Part shown: positions 9,134-18,132 of the stretch, piece after piece
Layout of the letters: each line of letters begins with the position of its first letter
How positions within the stretch are numbered: the stretch's first letter is position 1
Source: a bacterium
GTDB lineage: Bacteria; Armatimonadota; Fimbriimonadia; Fimbriimonadales; Fimbriimonadaceae
Assembly: GCA_027483535.1 (NCBI GenBank)
Contig: JAIXUN010000002.1
Location: 1,736,001 to 1,800,000, forward strand
Length of the DNA: 64,000 nt
Direction of reading: 5' to 3'
The notes under the pieces: model-generated
The model's database searches: none
The model's input: the letters and a program-made list of their open reading frames with translations, nothing else
Told to the model about the DNA's origin: nothing
Translations under genes and position numbers: made by a program

Positions 9134-10150
9134 ATGCCGACGAATGGGTCTGTGAAGGATTACGCTCTCTATGCGCAATCCGCTTCGGCCGTTCGTTTGC
9201 GACCTTACTCAGCCAACGAGCTTATTGAAACGGCTACCGCGCTCTTTCGAGAATACGGCGCAAAGCTCCTCGCCCGCACCTTTCTTAGCTCGGTCTACTT
9301 TTCCGGAGCGATTCTCTTTCTCTACTCCTTTCTCGTGCCTCGGTCGTTCCAAACCGTGAACCCGAAATCGGTTGGAGACCAGATGCTCGAGTTCGTTTTG
9401 GTGGCCGTTCTTGGCACCGCCGCGGCCGTGCCCCTGATTGCGTTCGGTCTTTCCGGGGTCATGACAACCTGCGCGGTCCTCGTCTCGTCTTGGGTCCACG
9501 CGGAGGAAGTTCAATGGAACCGCATCGAGGCCACCGTATCAAAGCACGTTCTGAAGGTCGTTCTCTTGATCATTCGCGTGGGACTTACCGTTCTTGGGGC
9601 AACCTTACTCGGGCTCGGTCTGGTCGCACTTTCAGGAGCTCTTGTGAAAGCTCTAGGAACGGATTCCCCTTGGCCGGGAATCTTGACTTTCTTCGGGATT
9701 CTGTTCGCTGCATTCGGCTTCGTTTACGCCATCACCGCACTCAGTCCTCGGGCTCTAGCCGTCTCGGCTATGGTGGCGGAAGACCTCGGCACGAAGGCGG
9801 CCGTCGAGCGGAGCAAATTCTTGGGAAAGTCGAGAAACCGGCTTGAGCCCGGCGTTCCGGTGGGAACGGCCCTCAACGTTTTTATCGTCGTAACCTTCTT
9901 CGTCTACCTCGGGTCAGGCACGATTGTCGGCGTGTTCCCCGTCCAGTCGTACATCGAGCAGGTTGCTCCCACGTTAGTTCTCAAGCGTCTTCTCTCTTCG
10001 CTTATCGAGATTGGACCGCTGGTGCTGGGTGTTTGGATTACGCTCCCCTTCGCCGGAATACTCCTTGCGCTTTCCTACTTCGATCGACGATCTAGGCTGG
10101 AGGGGTACGACATCGTGGAAGTCGGCAAAAGGCTCGGTGGAAGACGGTGA
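9134..10150 (+). CDS. Polytopic membrane protein, first gene of DUF4129/DUF4350 operon
   Basis: 338 residues with about six membrane helices (roughly 45-70, 85-115, 140-170, 180-205, 240-265, 285-315) and short loops. It resembles the glycerophosphoryl diester phosphodiesterase membrane-domain and related families often placed beside DUF4129 genes, but no catalytic motif is visible. The hydrophilic C-terminus ends in EVGKRLGGRR. Its TGA overlaps the GTG start of the next gene (GTGA), so the two are translationally coupled, and the third gene is coupled the same way. A role in envelope biology is inferred only from this context. Confidence 0.7.
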   Translation: MPTNGSVKDYALYAQSASAVRLRPYSANELIETATALFREYGAKLLARTFLSSVYFSGAILFLYSFLVPRSFQTVNPKSVGDQMLEFVLVAVLGTAAAVPLIAFGLSGVMTTCAVLVSSWVHAEEVQWNRIEATVSKHVLKVVLLIIRVGLTVLGATLLGLGLVALSGALVKALGTDSPWPGILTFFGILFAAFGFVYAITALSPRALAVSAMVAEDLGTKAAVERSKFLGKSRNRLEPGVPVGTALNVFIVVTFFVYLGSGTIVGVFPVQSYIEQVAPTLVLKRLLSSLIEIGPLVLGVWITLPFAGILLALSYFDRRSRLEGYDIVEVGKRLGGRR

Positions 10151-11100
10151 GTAAACAATTCGCAAAGGCGGCGCTATGGCTCCTTGTCGCCATCCTTCTA
10201 TGCGCGCCGACATCCGCTTGGGCAGGCTATTGGGGCGATCTAGCGACTCGAGCAGAAGGAGCGGGTTCGACAAAAGAGTGCGTTTCAATCATCGAAAAGA
10301 GCATCGAGGATTATGAGGGTTCCCACCTTGGCAACGCCTTGCAAGAGCTGCGAGCAGAACAAGGAGAAGCAACCGAATCACGGAAGAAAGTGATCACCAT
10401 CCTCCGCTTGATGGATTCTGCCGAGAGCTTCTCCGTGAAAGCAGAGGCAGGAAAGAAATCCCCTTCAGCCCTTGCCGCATCCATCTTAAATCGGCCCGAG
10501 TTCAAACCAAAGGAACAAGCAAAGAACAGCAACTGGCTCTCGGAAGTTTTCCAGGGCTTATCTGATTGGCTAAAAAATCTCTTCAAAGCCAATGAGCCAG
10601 AACGCAGTTCGAGTTCCCTGAACATGCCGAACCTCCCCGACTGGCTAGGGGGGGTGCTGATGTTCTTCCGGGGAGTTCTCGTTGTAATCACGATCCTGGC
10701 TCTTGCGGCGGCGATCTTCTTCGCATGGAAGTTTGCTCGGGCACACTCCCGCACCTTGCTCGATGATGTGGAGGAAGTCCGGACCCGATCCGAGTACCTG
10801 GACCTTGCTGAACAACTTGTACAGTCTGGCGACCTTCGACAAGCGATCCGCGCCCTTTACGTAGCGTCGCTCCTCCGGTTGGATGAGCTTAAAATCGCTC
10901 GGTTCGATCGATCGGACACGAACTGGGAACATCTGGCGCGCTTTGAATCCAGCACCCGGCGACCGGAAGGACTCGATTTTCGAGCGGTCACGAAGAACTT
11001 CGACCGCTTCTGGTACGGCCGAGCCGCCGTGCGGATCGAAGACGTCGAAGCCTTCCGTCAAGTGCACGACTACCTGGCCCAGATGGAGGTGCCCAAGTGA
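10147..11100 (+). CDS. DUF4129 domain-containing membrane protein
   Basis: 317 residues, GTG start overlapping the upstream stop. An N-terminal signal or anchor helix (about 6-26) is followed by a periplasmic helical region, a second membrane helix near 175-198 (FFRGVLVVITILALAAAIFF) and a cytosolic C-terminal domain with EYLDLAEQLVQSGDLRQAIRALYVASLLRLDE and FDRFWYGRAAV, the typical DUF4129 signature. In other bacteria DUF4129, DUF4350, DUF58 and MoxR-type AAA genes cluster; here only the DUF4350 partner follows. Exact role unknown; probably part of a membrane complex controlled by a MoxR ATPase encoded elsewhere. Confidence 0.85.
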   Translation: MSKQFAKAALWLLVAILLCAPTSAWAGYWGDLATRAEGAGSTKECVSIIEKSIEDYEGSHLGNALQELRAEQGEATESRKKVITILRLMDSAESFSVKAEAGKKSPSALAASILNRPEFKPKEQAKNSNWLSEVFQGLSDWLKNLFKANEPERSSSSLNMPNLPDWLGGVLMFFRGVLVVITILALAAAIFFAWKFARAHSRTLLDDVEEVRTRSEYLDLAEQLVQSGDLRQAIRALYVASLLRLDELKIARFDRSDTNWEHLARFESSTRRPEGLDFRAVTKNFDRFWYGRAAVRIEDVEAFRQVHDYLAQMEVPK

Positions 11101-12161
11101 AGGTTGGGCTCGTTCGAAGGCTGATATCAATCGCTACGGGGGTGATCGCGGTCTTTGTCTTGGCCGCCCTCATGAGCGAGAAGAACGGCGAAGGGAACGC
11201 TCTAACGACGGATTCAACGCAGAAAGGCGGAACACTCGCTTTTCTCCAATTGCTCCGAGAGTCTGGGTTCAACGTCCGCGTGGATTCCAACACCGTTGAG
11301 TTCGCCGAAGAAGGCGACCTGGTGATCCTCCCCTACGTTGCCTCAGCCGACGTTTCTTCCAGAGTCCGCCGTTCGGCGAAACGCGGAAGCCATCTTCTCC
11401 TATTGCCTTTGTCGCAAGACCTGTCTGACAACGCCCCCGCAGGTATCAAAGAGACGGAGGCCAGCGAAGTCACCAATCTTTACTCTGGGGAAAAGCTCAA
11501 GGTATCGATGGACCTAACGCTTGAAGGGCCCTTTAAAGTTTTTGAACGTCGAGCCGCGCAACTCGACCTGTTCATCGACGAGAAGTCCGAAGACGGCCTC
11601 GTCGCAGTCTCCATTGCCAAGATCGATACTAGTAAGGTTTTCGCCATTGCGGATGGTTCCATCGCTCAGAACGCAAAGCTCAACCAAGTTCAAAATGCAG
11701 AGTTGCTGGTGGGGCTTGTCGGAAGCCTGAAGCCCAAACGGATCGTGTTTAGCGAGGCGCTGATCGCTCCTTCTGCTCAGAGCCTCATTAGGGCGCTAGG
11801 ACCGGGAACGGAGAGTGCGTGGTTCCAAATCTGGGTATTGCTCTTCGTTGGGTTTTCGGCGATGAGCATTCGGTTCGGGTTACCACCGGACGGGCGCGTT
11901 TACCAATCGGGTGGTAAATCCGCCGTGTTCGCCATTGCGAACGCTCTCAAAACAAAGGGCCGAGTGCAAGAGTTGAAAGATGCGGTCCGCAGCCAGTTCT
12001 TCGACAAACAAGCTCTGCGCCACCGAACTTCTCGCCAGAACTTGGAGACAAAGCCCGAAAAGTTCCTATCTTCTGCAGCCACGAGCTTGCTCCTCGAAAT
12101 TCGAACCACTGAGAGTCCAGATCGATTAGCAAATATCGCCAAAAAGCTGTCGGAAGAGTAG
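11097..12161 (+). CDS. DUF4350 domain-containing protein
   Basis: 354 residues with a GTG start that overlaps the upstream TGA. A membrane anchor at about 8-25 is followed by an extracytoplasmic domain containing NALTTDSTQKGGTLAFLQLL and GDLVILPYVASADVSSRVRR, the GATase-like fold of DUF4350; a second membrane helix lies near 240-262 (WFQIWVLLFVGFSAMSI). The C-terminal 90 residues are cytosolic and helical. It ends the three-gene coupled operon that begins at 9134. MoxR and DUF58 genes that normally accompany this pair are not seen nearby. Confidence 0.85.
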   Translation: MKVGLVRRLISIATGVIAVFVLAALMSEKNGEGNALTTDSTQKGGTLAFLQLLRESGFNVRVDSNTVEFAEEGDLVILPYVASADVSSRVRRSAKRGSHLLLLPLSQDLSDNAPAGIKETEASEVTNLYSGEKLKVSMDLTLEGPFKVFERRAAQLDLFIDEKSEDGLVAVSIAKIDTSKVFAIADGSIAQNAKLNQVQNAELLVGLVGSLKPKRIVFSEALIAPSAQSLIRALGPGTESAWFQIWVLLFVGFSAMSIRFGLPPDGRVYQSGGKSAVFAIANALKTKGRVQELKDAVRSQFFDKQALRHRTSRQNLETKPEKFLSSAATSLLLEIRTTESPDRLANIAKKLSEE

Positions 12162-12202
12162 GACAATCCCATTCCCAACGTGATCCGGGATACACTTTTG
12201 GA

Positions 12203-12592
12203 ATGCGAAACGCCCTACGTGTCGTAGTCGCCTTCTGCTTAGCCGTCGTCGTTTCGATGACCGCCTTCGGGCAGGGCTACGCCAATCGACCCAAGATCAC
12301 CAAGAGTGACTTGACCAAGCTAGAGAAGGAGTACAAGACCAGCAAGGCCACTTACCAAAAGAAGGGAGTCAAGAGCGACTCTAAGGTCAAGAAGGAGTAC
12401 ACCACTGCAACCTATGCCTTCGGCTATGCCTGCATGGTTTCGGACGTGCTTGATCAAAAGGTGAAGTACAAGAAGGCTCTCGGGCTCTACAGAGAGGTCC
12501 TCAAGGTCGATCCGAATCACAAAGAGGCTAAGTCTCAGTCTCAGATGATCATCGATATTTACAAGTCGATGGGCAGACCCGTTCCGAACTAA
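12203..12592 (+). CDS. Small exported Lys-rich protein with TPR-like segment
   Basis: 129 residues. A clear signal peptide (RVVVAFCLAVVVSMTAFGQG) is followed by a very lysine-rich region and one TPR-like helix pair, YKKALGLYREVLKVDPNHKEA (key residues A, L, Y, D-P-N-H, A). Not recognised as a named family. It sits between the DUF4350 operon and a polytopic membrane protein on the same strand, 26 bases from the latter, so they may be co-transcribed. Confidence 0.7.
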   Translation: MRNALRVVVAFCLAVVVSMTAFGQGYANRPKITKSDLTKLEKEYKTSKATYQKKGVKSDSKVKKEYTTATYAFGYACMVSDVLDQKVKYKKALGLYREVLKVDPNHKEAKSQSQMIIDIYKSMGRPVPN

Positions 12593-12617
12593 GCCCTCCA
12601 AGGACGCCTACGAGAAA

Positions 12618-14495
12618 TTGGACACCGCAGTCCGTTCGAATTACTTTCAACCGTACACCCGTTGGCTTAGCTGGCTGACGGGTGTCGTTGTGCTGCTTCC
12701 CTTCCTGTTCGGCTTGGGCCTTGCGTCAAACGGAGATATCTATCTTGGATATCAATACAACCTAGACGACCACATGGTCTACTCGGCTTGGATTCAACAA
12801 GCCCTGGAAGGTCGGTTCTTGTTCTCGAACCGCTTCACCACCGACCCGCAACCCGGTCTTACGATCCATCTCTACTTTCTTGTTCTAGGGTGGGTCGCAA
12901 AAATTGTTGGCATCCCAATCGCCACCGCCATAGCTAGGTTCGCAACAACGGTTCTTTCCGTTCACCTGCTTGCAAGGCTCATTGATAAGAGCGACGTTTC
13001 CATCCATGCCAAGAAGGCAGCTTTAACCTTAGCCGTCGTTGGTGGAGGCGTTGGGTTTCTTGTTTGGCATAGTTTTGGGATCGCCATTGTCAAATCCCCA
13101 CCACCTGTCCTGACGGATTTTCTGTTAGGACGTCTGCCCGTGGACGTGTGGCAACCGGAGTTCACTTTCTTTTCCAGCGCACTCACGAACGGACTTTTCA
13201 CCTTCAGCTTTGTCCTCATCCTCCTCACGCTGCTCGCCGTTGTCGAGAGCAAAGAGGACCCGAAAGCTTGGATTCGTGGGTTCTTCGCTTTCGGCGTGCT
13301 GATGAATGTGCACAGCTACGATTCGCTGTTGCTCTTCCTTGTATGTCTGGGCTTTATAGCCATGCAGGTTGTTGCGGGCAACATGACCCCAATATGGTTT
13401 GGACGCATCGCCCTTATCGGAGCAGGTGCGCTCATCCCTGCCGCGTGGTTCCTTTACGTTTTGCGAGAGGACGTCGTGTTCCAGGCACGAGCCGCAACTC
13501 CGACGTTCACTCCAAACTTCCGGCAGATATTGGGCGGAGTGTTTTTAGCCTTCGTCGGAGCGATCCCATTTTTGATCGGGATTGGAGAGGAGGCCTCTAA
13601 AGACCGGAAGCGAGTGCTGGCGGGCCTTGGTCTCACCGTGCTTGCAATCGGTTATCTGGCTATCCAAGCTCCGAGGCACGACGGCAACAGTTACTTCCTC
13701 AGCGGTCCCGAATTTTGGGGAGTCTTCCTCCTGGCCGGAGCAGGCGTGGCGCTCATGGCACGGGGCATCCCCAGCATCGACTTCGTTCTTGCGTGGGCGA
13801 TCCTTGGGCTGGTGATTCCCTACTTCCCCGCCTTGTTCCAGCGCAAACTGGAAATGGGGCTTTTCATCCCGTGGACGATTCTCGCGGGCTTTGGAATTCA
13901 TGCCGCCCTCAAGAAGTCAGACCGCTCCCTTCGGAATCTGGCAACGGTCTTGGCAGTGGTCCTTTTTGGCGGAACCTCTTTGCAGTGGCTTATCCGAGAG
14001 TTTGGGTTTATTCGTGATGACGTCTCGAACACGACTCTCCACGCGATCTACCTTCCGAATGAAGTCGCCGAAATTAGAAAGAAGCTTCTCGAAGAGAAAA
14101 ACCCAGTGGTCATCGCGCCTCCTGGCGCTCCGGTGGCGCCTACCGATGAGGAAGGCAAACCCGTTCCAGATCGGTTCCTTTCGCCAATCGTGCCCGACCT
14201 CAACCCCGTATTGGTGGGATTTGCTGGGGCTCGCGGATATGCCGCCCATTGGTCAGAAACGCCCAAGTACCAAGAAAAGCGCTCCGAGTTGACCAGGCTG
14301 TTCTTTACTCCGCTCAGCTCAGACGAACAGAAGGCTATCGTCGAAAGGTCTGGTGCGGACTACATTGTCGCCCTTAACCCTGATCTTGGCAAAGATGACG
14401 GAGAGAGCAACTCGTCCACCCTACCGGACCTTTCCGCACTCGGCGATGTTCAGTACAGTGGCAAGAAATGGTTGCTGATCAAGGTCAGAAGGTAA
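12618..14495 (+). CDS. Polytopic membrane protein, possible GT-C-fold glycosyltransferase
   Basis: 625 residues and about 11-13 membrane helices. The first extracytoplasmic loop has YNLDDHMVYSAWI; an acidic pair in this loop is the catalytic hallmark of GT-C glycosyltransferases (lipid-phosphate sugar users). The C-terminal 140 residues are soluble, ending GADYIVALNPDLGKDD and KKWLLIKVRR. This layout (helices, then an exported C-terminal domain) fits GT-C/PMT-like or hypothetical membrane glycosyltransferases, but no family signature beyond the acidic pair is certain. The start is TTG at 12618 with AAGGA about 14 bases upstream; there is no ATG before the first helix, so the start is uncertain by some residues. 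Confidence 0.65.
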   Translation: MDTAVRSNYFQPYTRWLSWLTGVVVLLPFLFGLGLASNGDIYLGYQYNLDDHMVYSAWIQQALEGRFLFSNRFTTDPQPGLTIHLYFLVLGWVAKIVGIPIATAIARFATTVLSVHLLARLIDKSDVSIHAKKAALTLAVVGGGVGFLVWHSFGIAIVKSPPPVLTDFLLGRLPVDVWQPEFTFFSSALTNGLFTFSFVLILLTLLAVVESKEDPKAWIRGFFAFGVLMNVHSYDSLLLFLVCLGFIAMQVVAGNMTPIWFGRIALIGAGALIPAAWFLYVLREDVVFQARAATPTFTPNFRQILGGVFLAFVGAIPFLIGIGEEASKDRKRVLAGLGLTVLAIGYLAIQAPRHDGNSYFLSGPEFWGVFLLAGAGVALMARGIPSIDFVLAWAILGLVIPYFPALFQRKLEMGLFIPWTILAGFGIHAALKKSDRSLRNLATVLAVVLFGGTSLQWLIREFGFIRDDVSNTTLHAIYLPNEVAEIRKKLLEEKNPVVIAPPGAPVAPTDEEGKPVPDRFLSPIVPDLNPVLVGFAGARGYAAHWSETPKYQEKRSELTRLFFTPLSSDEQKAIVERSGADYIVALNPDLGKDDGESNSSTLPDLSALGDVQYSGKKWLLIKVRR

Positions 14496-14508
14496 ACGAC
14501 TAGCCTTC

Positions 14509-15918
14509 TTACTCCGGCTGACCCGGTTCTGCTTGTGGTTCTGTCTGGGGCTCCGTCTCGGGAACTTGAGTGCCACCGGCTGAAGGCGGCATCGCAGGAG
14601 CCGGAGTCGCCGCGGCCGGAGGACCTACTTCAATGATGCGGACCGCGCCATTGTAGTAGCTTCGACCAAGTGGCTCGCGCTTGACGATCGTGCCGTTTTC
14701 GTAAACCAATCGGTAGGTGTTGCACGAGTGGCCCATAGAGCCCTTCTCCACGACTTTTCGCGAACCAGGCGCGAGTGATCGATTCAGCGAAACCTTTTCT
14801 CCGCGACCCCAAGACTTGTGCCCGTCGGAAACGATCTTAATCTCTCGCCCTTCCACCTTCTTTCCAAGGACTCGGAATGTGAGCATGCCGGGCGTGTACT
14901 GGCTGGAGATGGCAATCAGACCATCGGTGTTGTTTTCAATGACAAGATCGATGTTGCCGTAGTCCACCGTTGCGTCCCGACCAAGCGGAACGTACGGAAC
15001 GGGCATGGAGTGGTTCTGCCGTTGGACGATCTTTAAATTGCTGAGCAACGCCGCGTTGTAGAGAGTTGTGCTGACCTGGCAAATTCCTCCACCGACACCC
15101 GTATCGTGGCGGCCGTTCAGATAGACACCCGCCTCTTTGAATCCGGCGGCAAGGGTTCTTCGACCGACCGTTTCGTTGTAACTGACTCGTTCGCCCGGCA
15201 GTAGCAGGACTCCATCGAGTTTGCTCGCGGCCAATTTGATATTGGAGCTTCTTGGCCGATTGCCCGCGGAGAAGGTCGTTGAGTAAGAAACGACCACATC
15301 GGTGACGCTTTTCAGCATCTCGTCCGGGATCTTCTTGGGAGCTTCTTCAACATCGAGCCTTGCGACGCGATCATCGGCCAAGGATTCGACAACGCGGTCG
15401 AAGACGGTGCTGTCGTCCACTTTGAAACCAACTTGCTCAGGCGTTCGGAAGATGGTGCCTTTCTCAAATCGAATTCTTGCGGGCGCAGGCTTTGGCTGAT
15501 TAGCCTCTAAGCGCTTAAGGATCGGTCGTAGATTGACCTCAAGCTTTTTGAACTTGGGCGCGTAGGTCGTTTTGGTCTCTTCCTGAGGCATCATTTGCCC
15601 AAACAGGTTGACGGTCTGCATCTGCTCAACCGTCGCAACGTCATCTACACCAACGCCCAACTGACCGGGCGTGAGTTCTTCGGTAGCCGAACGATCACCA
15701 AGCTGAACTTGAACCTTTTCTAGCCGAGCGGACTCCCACCAAATTCTGACCGTTCGCTGAGCTTCTTCTTTCGTCTTACCGCCCAGGTCGATCCCGTTAA
15801 ACAGGCTTCCCGGACGAATGCGTACATCTTGCGTGCCGTAGGCCGCAAAAACACCAGATGCAGCCAAGGCGCATCCCCCAAATACAATTGCCAATCGCTT
15901 CATTCGCGAACCGCTCAT
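14509..15918 (-). CDS. VanW family protein
   Basis: About 469 residues from the chosen start. A signal/anchor helix (RLAIVFGGCALAASGVFAAYG) is followed by a peptidoglycan-binding-like (YoaR-type) domain from about residue 35 to 215, then the VanW domain with SSNIKLAASKLDGVLLLPGE and the diagnostic GVGGGICQVSTTLYNAALLSN near residue 280-300, and a Pro/Gln/Glu-rich tail. VanW proteins occur in vancomycin clusters but are widespread envelope proteins; no resistance genes are nearby, so a general cell-wall role is more likely. I chose ATG 15918 (MSGSRMKRLAIVF) because AAGGAA lies 10 bases upstream; MKRL at 15903 is an alternative and 15981 is unlikely. Confidence 0.88.
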   Translation of the reverse strand: MSGSRMKRLAIVFGGCALAASGVFAAYGTQDVRIRPGSLFNGIDLGGKTKEEAQRTVRIWWESARLEKVQVQLGDRSATEELTPGQLGVGVDDVATVEQMQTVNLFGQMMPQEETKTTYAPKFKKLEVNLRPILKRLEANQPKPAPARIRFEKGTIFRTPEQVGFKVDDSTVFDRVVESLADDRVARLDVEEAPKKIPDEMLKSVTDVVVSYSTTFSAGNRPRSSNIKLAASKLDGVLLLPGERVSYNETVGRRTLAAGFKEAGVYLNGRHDTGVGGGICQVSTTLYNAALLSNLKIVQRQNHSMPVPYVPLGRDATVDYGNIDLVIENNTDGLIAISSQYTPGMLTFRVLGKKVEGREIKIVSDGHKSWGRGEKVSLNRSLAPGSRKVVEKGSMGHSCNTYRLVYENGTIVKREPLGRSYYNGAVRIIEVGPPAAATPAPAMPPSAGGTQVPETEPQTEPQAEPGQPE

Positions 15919-16046
15919 CCCGCTTGCTTCCTTATTCGATGCTAATTCACATTCGGGTGTTCCCAAAGGAATTTTCTTCAATAAAACGCGGACTTTTCAT
16001 TATGACGATCAAAAGGTTCCGTAAGGATCGTTTGGTGACCCTCATT

Positions 16047-16071
16047 ACAATCTCCCTTGTCTACAATCTCC
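16047..16071 (+). promoter_or_regulatory. Direct repeat ACAATCTCC x2 upstream of ilvE
   Basis: ACAATCTCC occurs at 16047-16055 and again at 16063-16071, a 16-base period, in the 180-base gap before ilvE (ATG 16101). Each copy sits in a TACAAT-like context, which could be a pair of -10 elements or an operator. I see no T-box or leader-peptide structure in this gap. Confidence 0.3.
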
Positions 16072-16100
16072 ATTCTCCGTTTGCTGAGTAAAATTCCCGC

Positions 16101-16973
16101 ATGCCGAAACTTGTCTGGCTCAACGGGCAAATCTCACCGCTTGAATCGGCGACGACAAGCGTTGCCGACCACGCCCACCTCTACGGAGATGGCATCTTTG
16201 AGGGCATTCGGTTTTACGACCGAAAAGTCTTCAAGCTCGACGAGCACCTGGAACGGCTCTACCACGGAATCAACTTCCTGCACTACGAAATGCCTTACTC
16301 GATTACTGAGTTAAAGGCGATCGTGGTGGATCTTTGCAAGCAAGCGGACCTTCCGGATGGCTATATCCGACTGAACGTTACTCGTGGAACCGGCCTTGGG
16401 CTGGACCCGAAGAACATCGATCGCCGAGCCAACGTCATGGTCATGGCGTCGACGCTTGCTCTCTATCCGCCCGAAGCTTTCGAGACCGGTTTGGAAGTGG
16501 TTACCTGTTCGTATCGCGTAATCCCACCCGACTCGTTGGACCCTCGCCTGAAGTGCATTGGTCGATACGCCAGCAACATCATGGCGAAGATGGAAGCAAA
16601 CCGACGTGGAGCAGGCGAAGGCCTGATGCTCAACCACCAGGGCGAGGTCGCCGAGTGTACGGGCGACAACATCTTCTTGATCTTCGGAAAGACCATCAAG
16701 ACTCCGGATCCGGCGAGCGGCATCCTCAAGGGAATCACTCGAGATACGGTGATCGACCTAGCCCGCGGCGCGGGGTATGTCGTTGAGGAAACTCGTTTGA
16801 CGCCGTTTGACGTCGTTTCCGCAGACGAGGCGTTCCTCACCGGAACTGCCGCCGAAGTGATTCCGATGGTGAAACTGGACGAGCGAGAAATCGGAACGGG
16901 CAAGCCGGGCGAGGTAACCAAGCACGTGATGCAACTGTTCCGAGCCGAAACGAAGAACGGAACTCCGTTCTAA
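16101..16973 (+). CDS. ilvE: Branched-chain amino acid aminotransferase (class IV PLP)
   Basis: Transfers the amino group between glutamate and the keto acids of Leu, Ile and Val. 290 residues, normal for bacterial IlvE. It begins VWLNGQISPLESATTSVADH with HLYGDGIFEGIRFY, typical of the family; the PLP lysine is in PRLKCIGRYASNIMAKMEA near residue 153; EVAECTGDNIFLIF and GILKGITRDTVIDLA near 185-220 complete the class IV signature, and EAFLTGTAAEVIPM is near 243. D-amino-acid transaminase or ADC lyase would be the close alternatives, but the start and the GTAAEVIP block favour IlvE. The next gene follows after 8 bases, so they are likely co-transcribed. Confidence 0.93.
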   Translation: MPKLVWLNGQISPLESATTSVADHAHLYGDGIFEGIRFYDRKVFKLDEHLERLYHGINFLHYEMPYSITELKAIVVDLCKQADLPDGYIRLNVTRGTGLGLDPKNIDRRANVMVMASTLALYPPEAFETGLEVVTCSYRVIPPDSLDPRLKCIGRYASNIMAKMEANRRGAGEGLMLNHQGEVAECTGDNIFLIFGKTIKTPDPASGILKGITRDTVIDLARGAGYVVEETRLTPFDVVSADEAFLTGTAAEVIPMVKLDEREIGTGKPGEVTKHVMQLFRAETKNGTPF

Positions 16974-16981
16974 ATTCGATC

Positions 16982-17230
16982 ATGCAGTGCAACTCCTGCA
17001 CCGCCGACAAGTCGATTCGAGTAACCGTTGGATCGGAGAGTCGAAACGTGTGCGGGAGTTGCGCTTACAATCCTCTGCGAGGATTTTTCTTTGGGAGCGA
17101 ACCCAAGAACGGTGGCAAGTGTCCACATTGCGGAACAACGCATTTGGACGTGCAAACCACCGGCTTCGTGGGATGCCCTGTTTGTTACGAAGTTTTTGAC
17201 GACAATATCCTAAGGCACAGGGCGGTTTGA
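16982..17230 (+). CDS. Short McsA-like zinc-binding protein (four CxxC)
   Basis: 82 residues. Four Cys pairs: CNSC at 3-6, CGSC near 25, CPHCG near 45 and CPVCYEVF near 63. The last two blocks (CPHCGTTHLDVQTTGFVGC, CYEVF) match the zinc region of McsA, the adaptor of the McsB arginine kinase/ClpC system. The C-terminal UVR motif of McsA is absent and no mcsB is nearby, so it may be a trimmed relative with an unknown partner. It is 8 bases after ilvE. ATG 16982 is the only reasonable start. Confidence 0.75.
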   Translation: MQCNSCTADKSIRVTVGSESRNVCGSCAYNPLRGFFFGSEPKNGGKCPHCGTTHLDVQTTGFVGCPVCYEVFDDNILRHRAV

Positions 17231-17272
17231 CAAATGCGGCTGAACCTGAGCATCCTATTCATTCGGGAGTAA

Positions 17273-18004
17273 ATGGTGAATCGAGTTAAGTTTCTGGGAT
17301 TGGCAACGTTAGCAGTAGGGGTCCTTGCCGGATGCGGTGGATCCTCTGGATCGATTACAGCTCTTCCGGATCCTCGGCTGAGGTTCTTCAACCTCTCGCC
17401 AGACTCCACGCTCGACCTGTTCTTGAACGACGACACTCGTGCAACGAACATCGCTTACGGTGCGTCGGCAGCAAATTTCTTCTCGCTGGATATTGACGAG
17501 GAGACCGAATACGACTTAGCCCTTCGAGCAACGGGTTCGACGATCGATCTGACTTCTGAATTCCGCACGTTCCCTCGTGACACCAACTGGCTTGTCGTCG
17601 CCTTTGGTCTTCAGACCTTTGGCACCGAAAACTCCAAGCGACTGCAGGCTTCACTCGTGAACGTCGATCGCACACGACCCAACGGAACCAGGTCGCGAGT
17701 GGTGGCTTTTCACGGCTATGTCCCGGCAACCGGGAACGATAACTTCCCGATCGTCCTGAAGAACGACCTGACCATCCCAACGATCTCCTTCCCCGCCCTC
17801 AACTTCGGTGGGTTCACGTCTCAGGAGATCGACGCCGGTCCGCAAACCTTTATTGCTCAGCGGTCGAGCACAGATGGCGAAATCACTCGCGTAACGAAGA
17901 TTTTCGAATCTGGAAAGATTTATCTCATGTACATCGGTGGCGTTGAAGGCGCTGTCGGTGCAACCGCTCCCAAAATCGATTTCTTTGAGATCCAGCCCAA
18001 GTAG
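17273..18004 (+). CDS. DUF4397 domain lipoprotein
   Basis: 243 residues. Signal peptide with lipobox VLAGC (Cys about residue 22) followed by GGSSGS, so it is an outer or inner membrane lipoprotein. The mature part, from LRFFNLSPDSTLDLFLNDDTRATN, matches the DUF4397 pattern (short N-terminal strand, then an asparagine-rich turn), two copies of the beta-sandwich being likely. GGGAG precedes the ATG at good spacing, and the start is well supported. Function unknown; DUF4397 proteins are usually surface or adhesion-associated. Confidence 0.85.
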   Translation: MVNRVKFLGLATLAVGVLAGCGGSSGSITALPDPRLRFFNLSPDSTLDLFLNDDTRATNIAYGASAANFFSLDIDEETEYDLALRATGSTIDLTSEFRTFPRDTNWLVVAFGLQTFGTENSKRLQASLVNVDRTRPNGTRSRVVAFHGYVPATGNDNFPIVLKNDLTIPTISFPALNFGGFTSQEIDAGPQTFIAQRSSTDGEITRVTKIFESGKIYLMYIGGVEGAVGATAPKIDFFEIQPK

Positions 18005-18132
18005 GGCCGTTTCGTCAGCAAAGAGGCCCTACCCGGTTTTCTCGGGTCTATTCAAGCCTAGGTTTTATTGCCTGGTTAGTGTTACAATTCGGTTCCGCGC
18101 ATCATTTCCCATGGTGCCTCCGTCTGTAACCT

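Noticed and set aside
14509-15918. Vancomycin-resistance locus
   Set aside because: VanW alone, without vanHAX or vanRS; VanW-domain proteins are widespread in envelopes.
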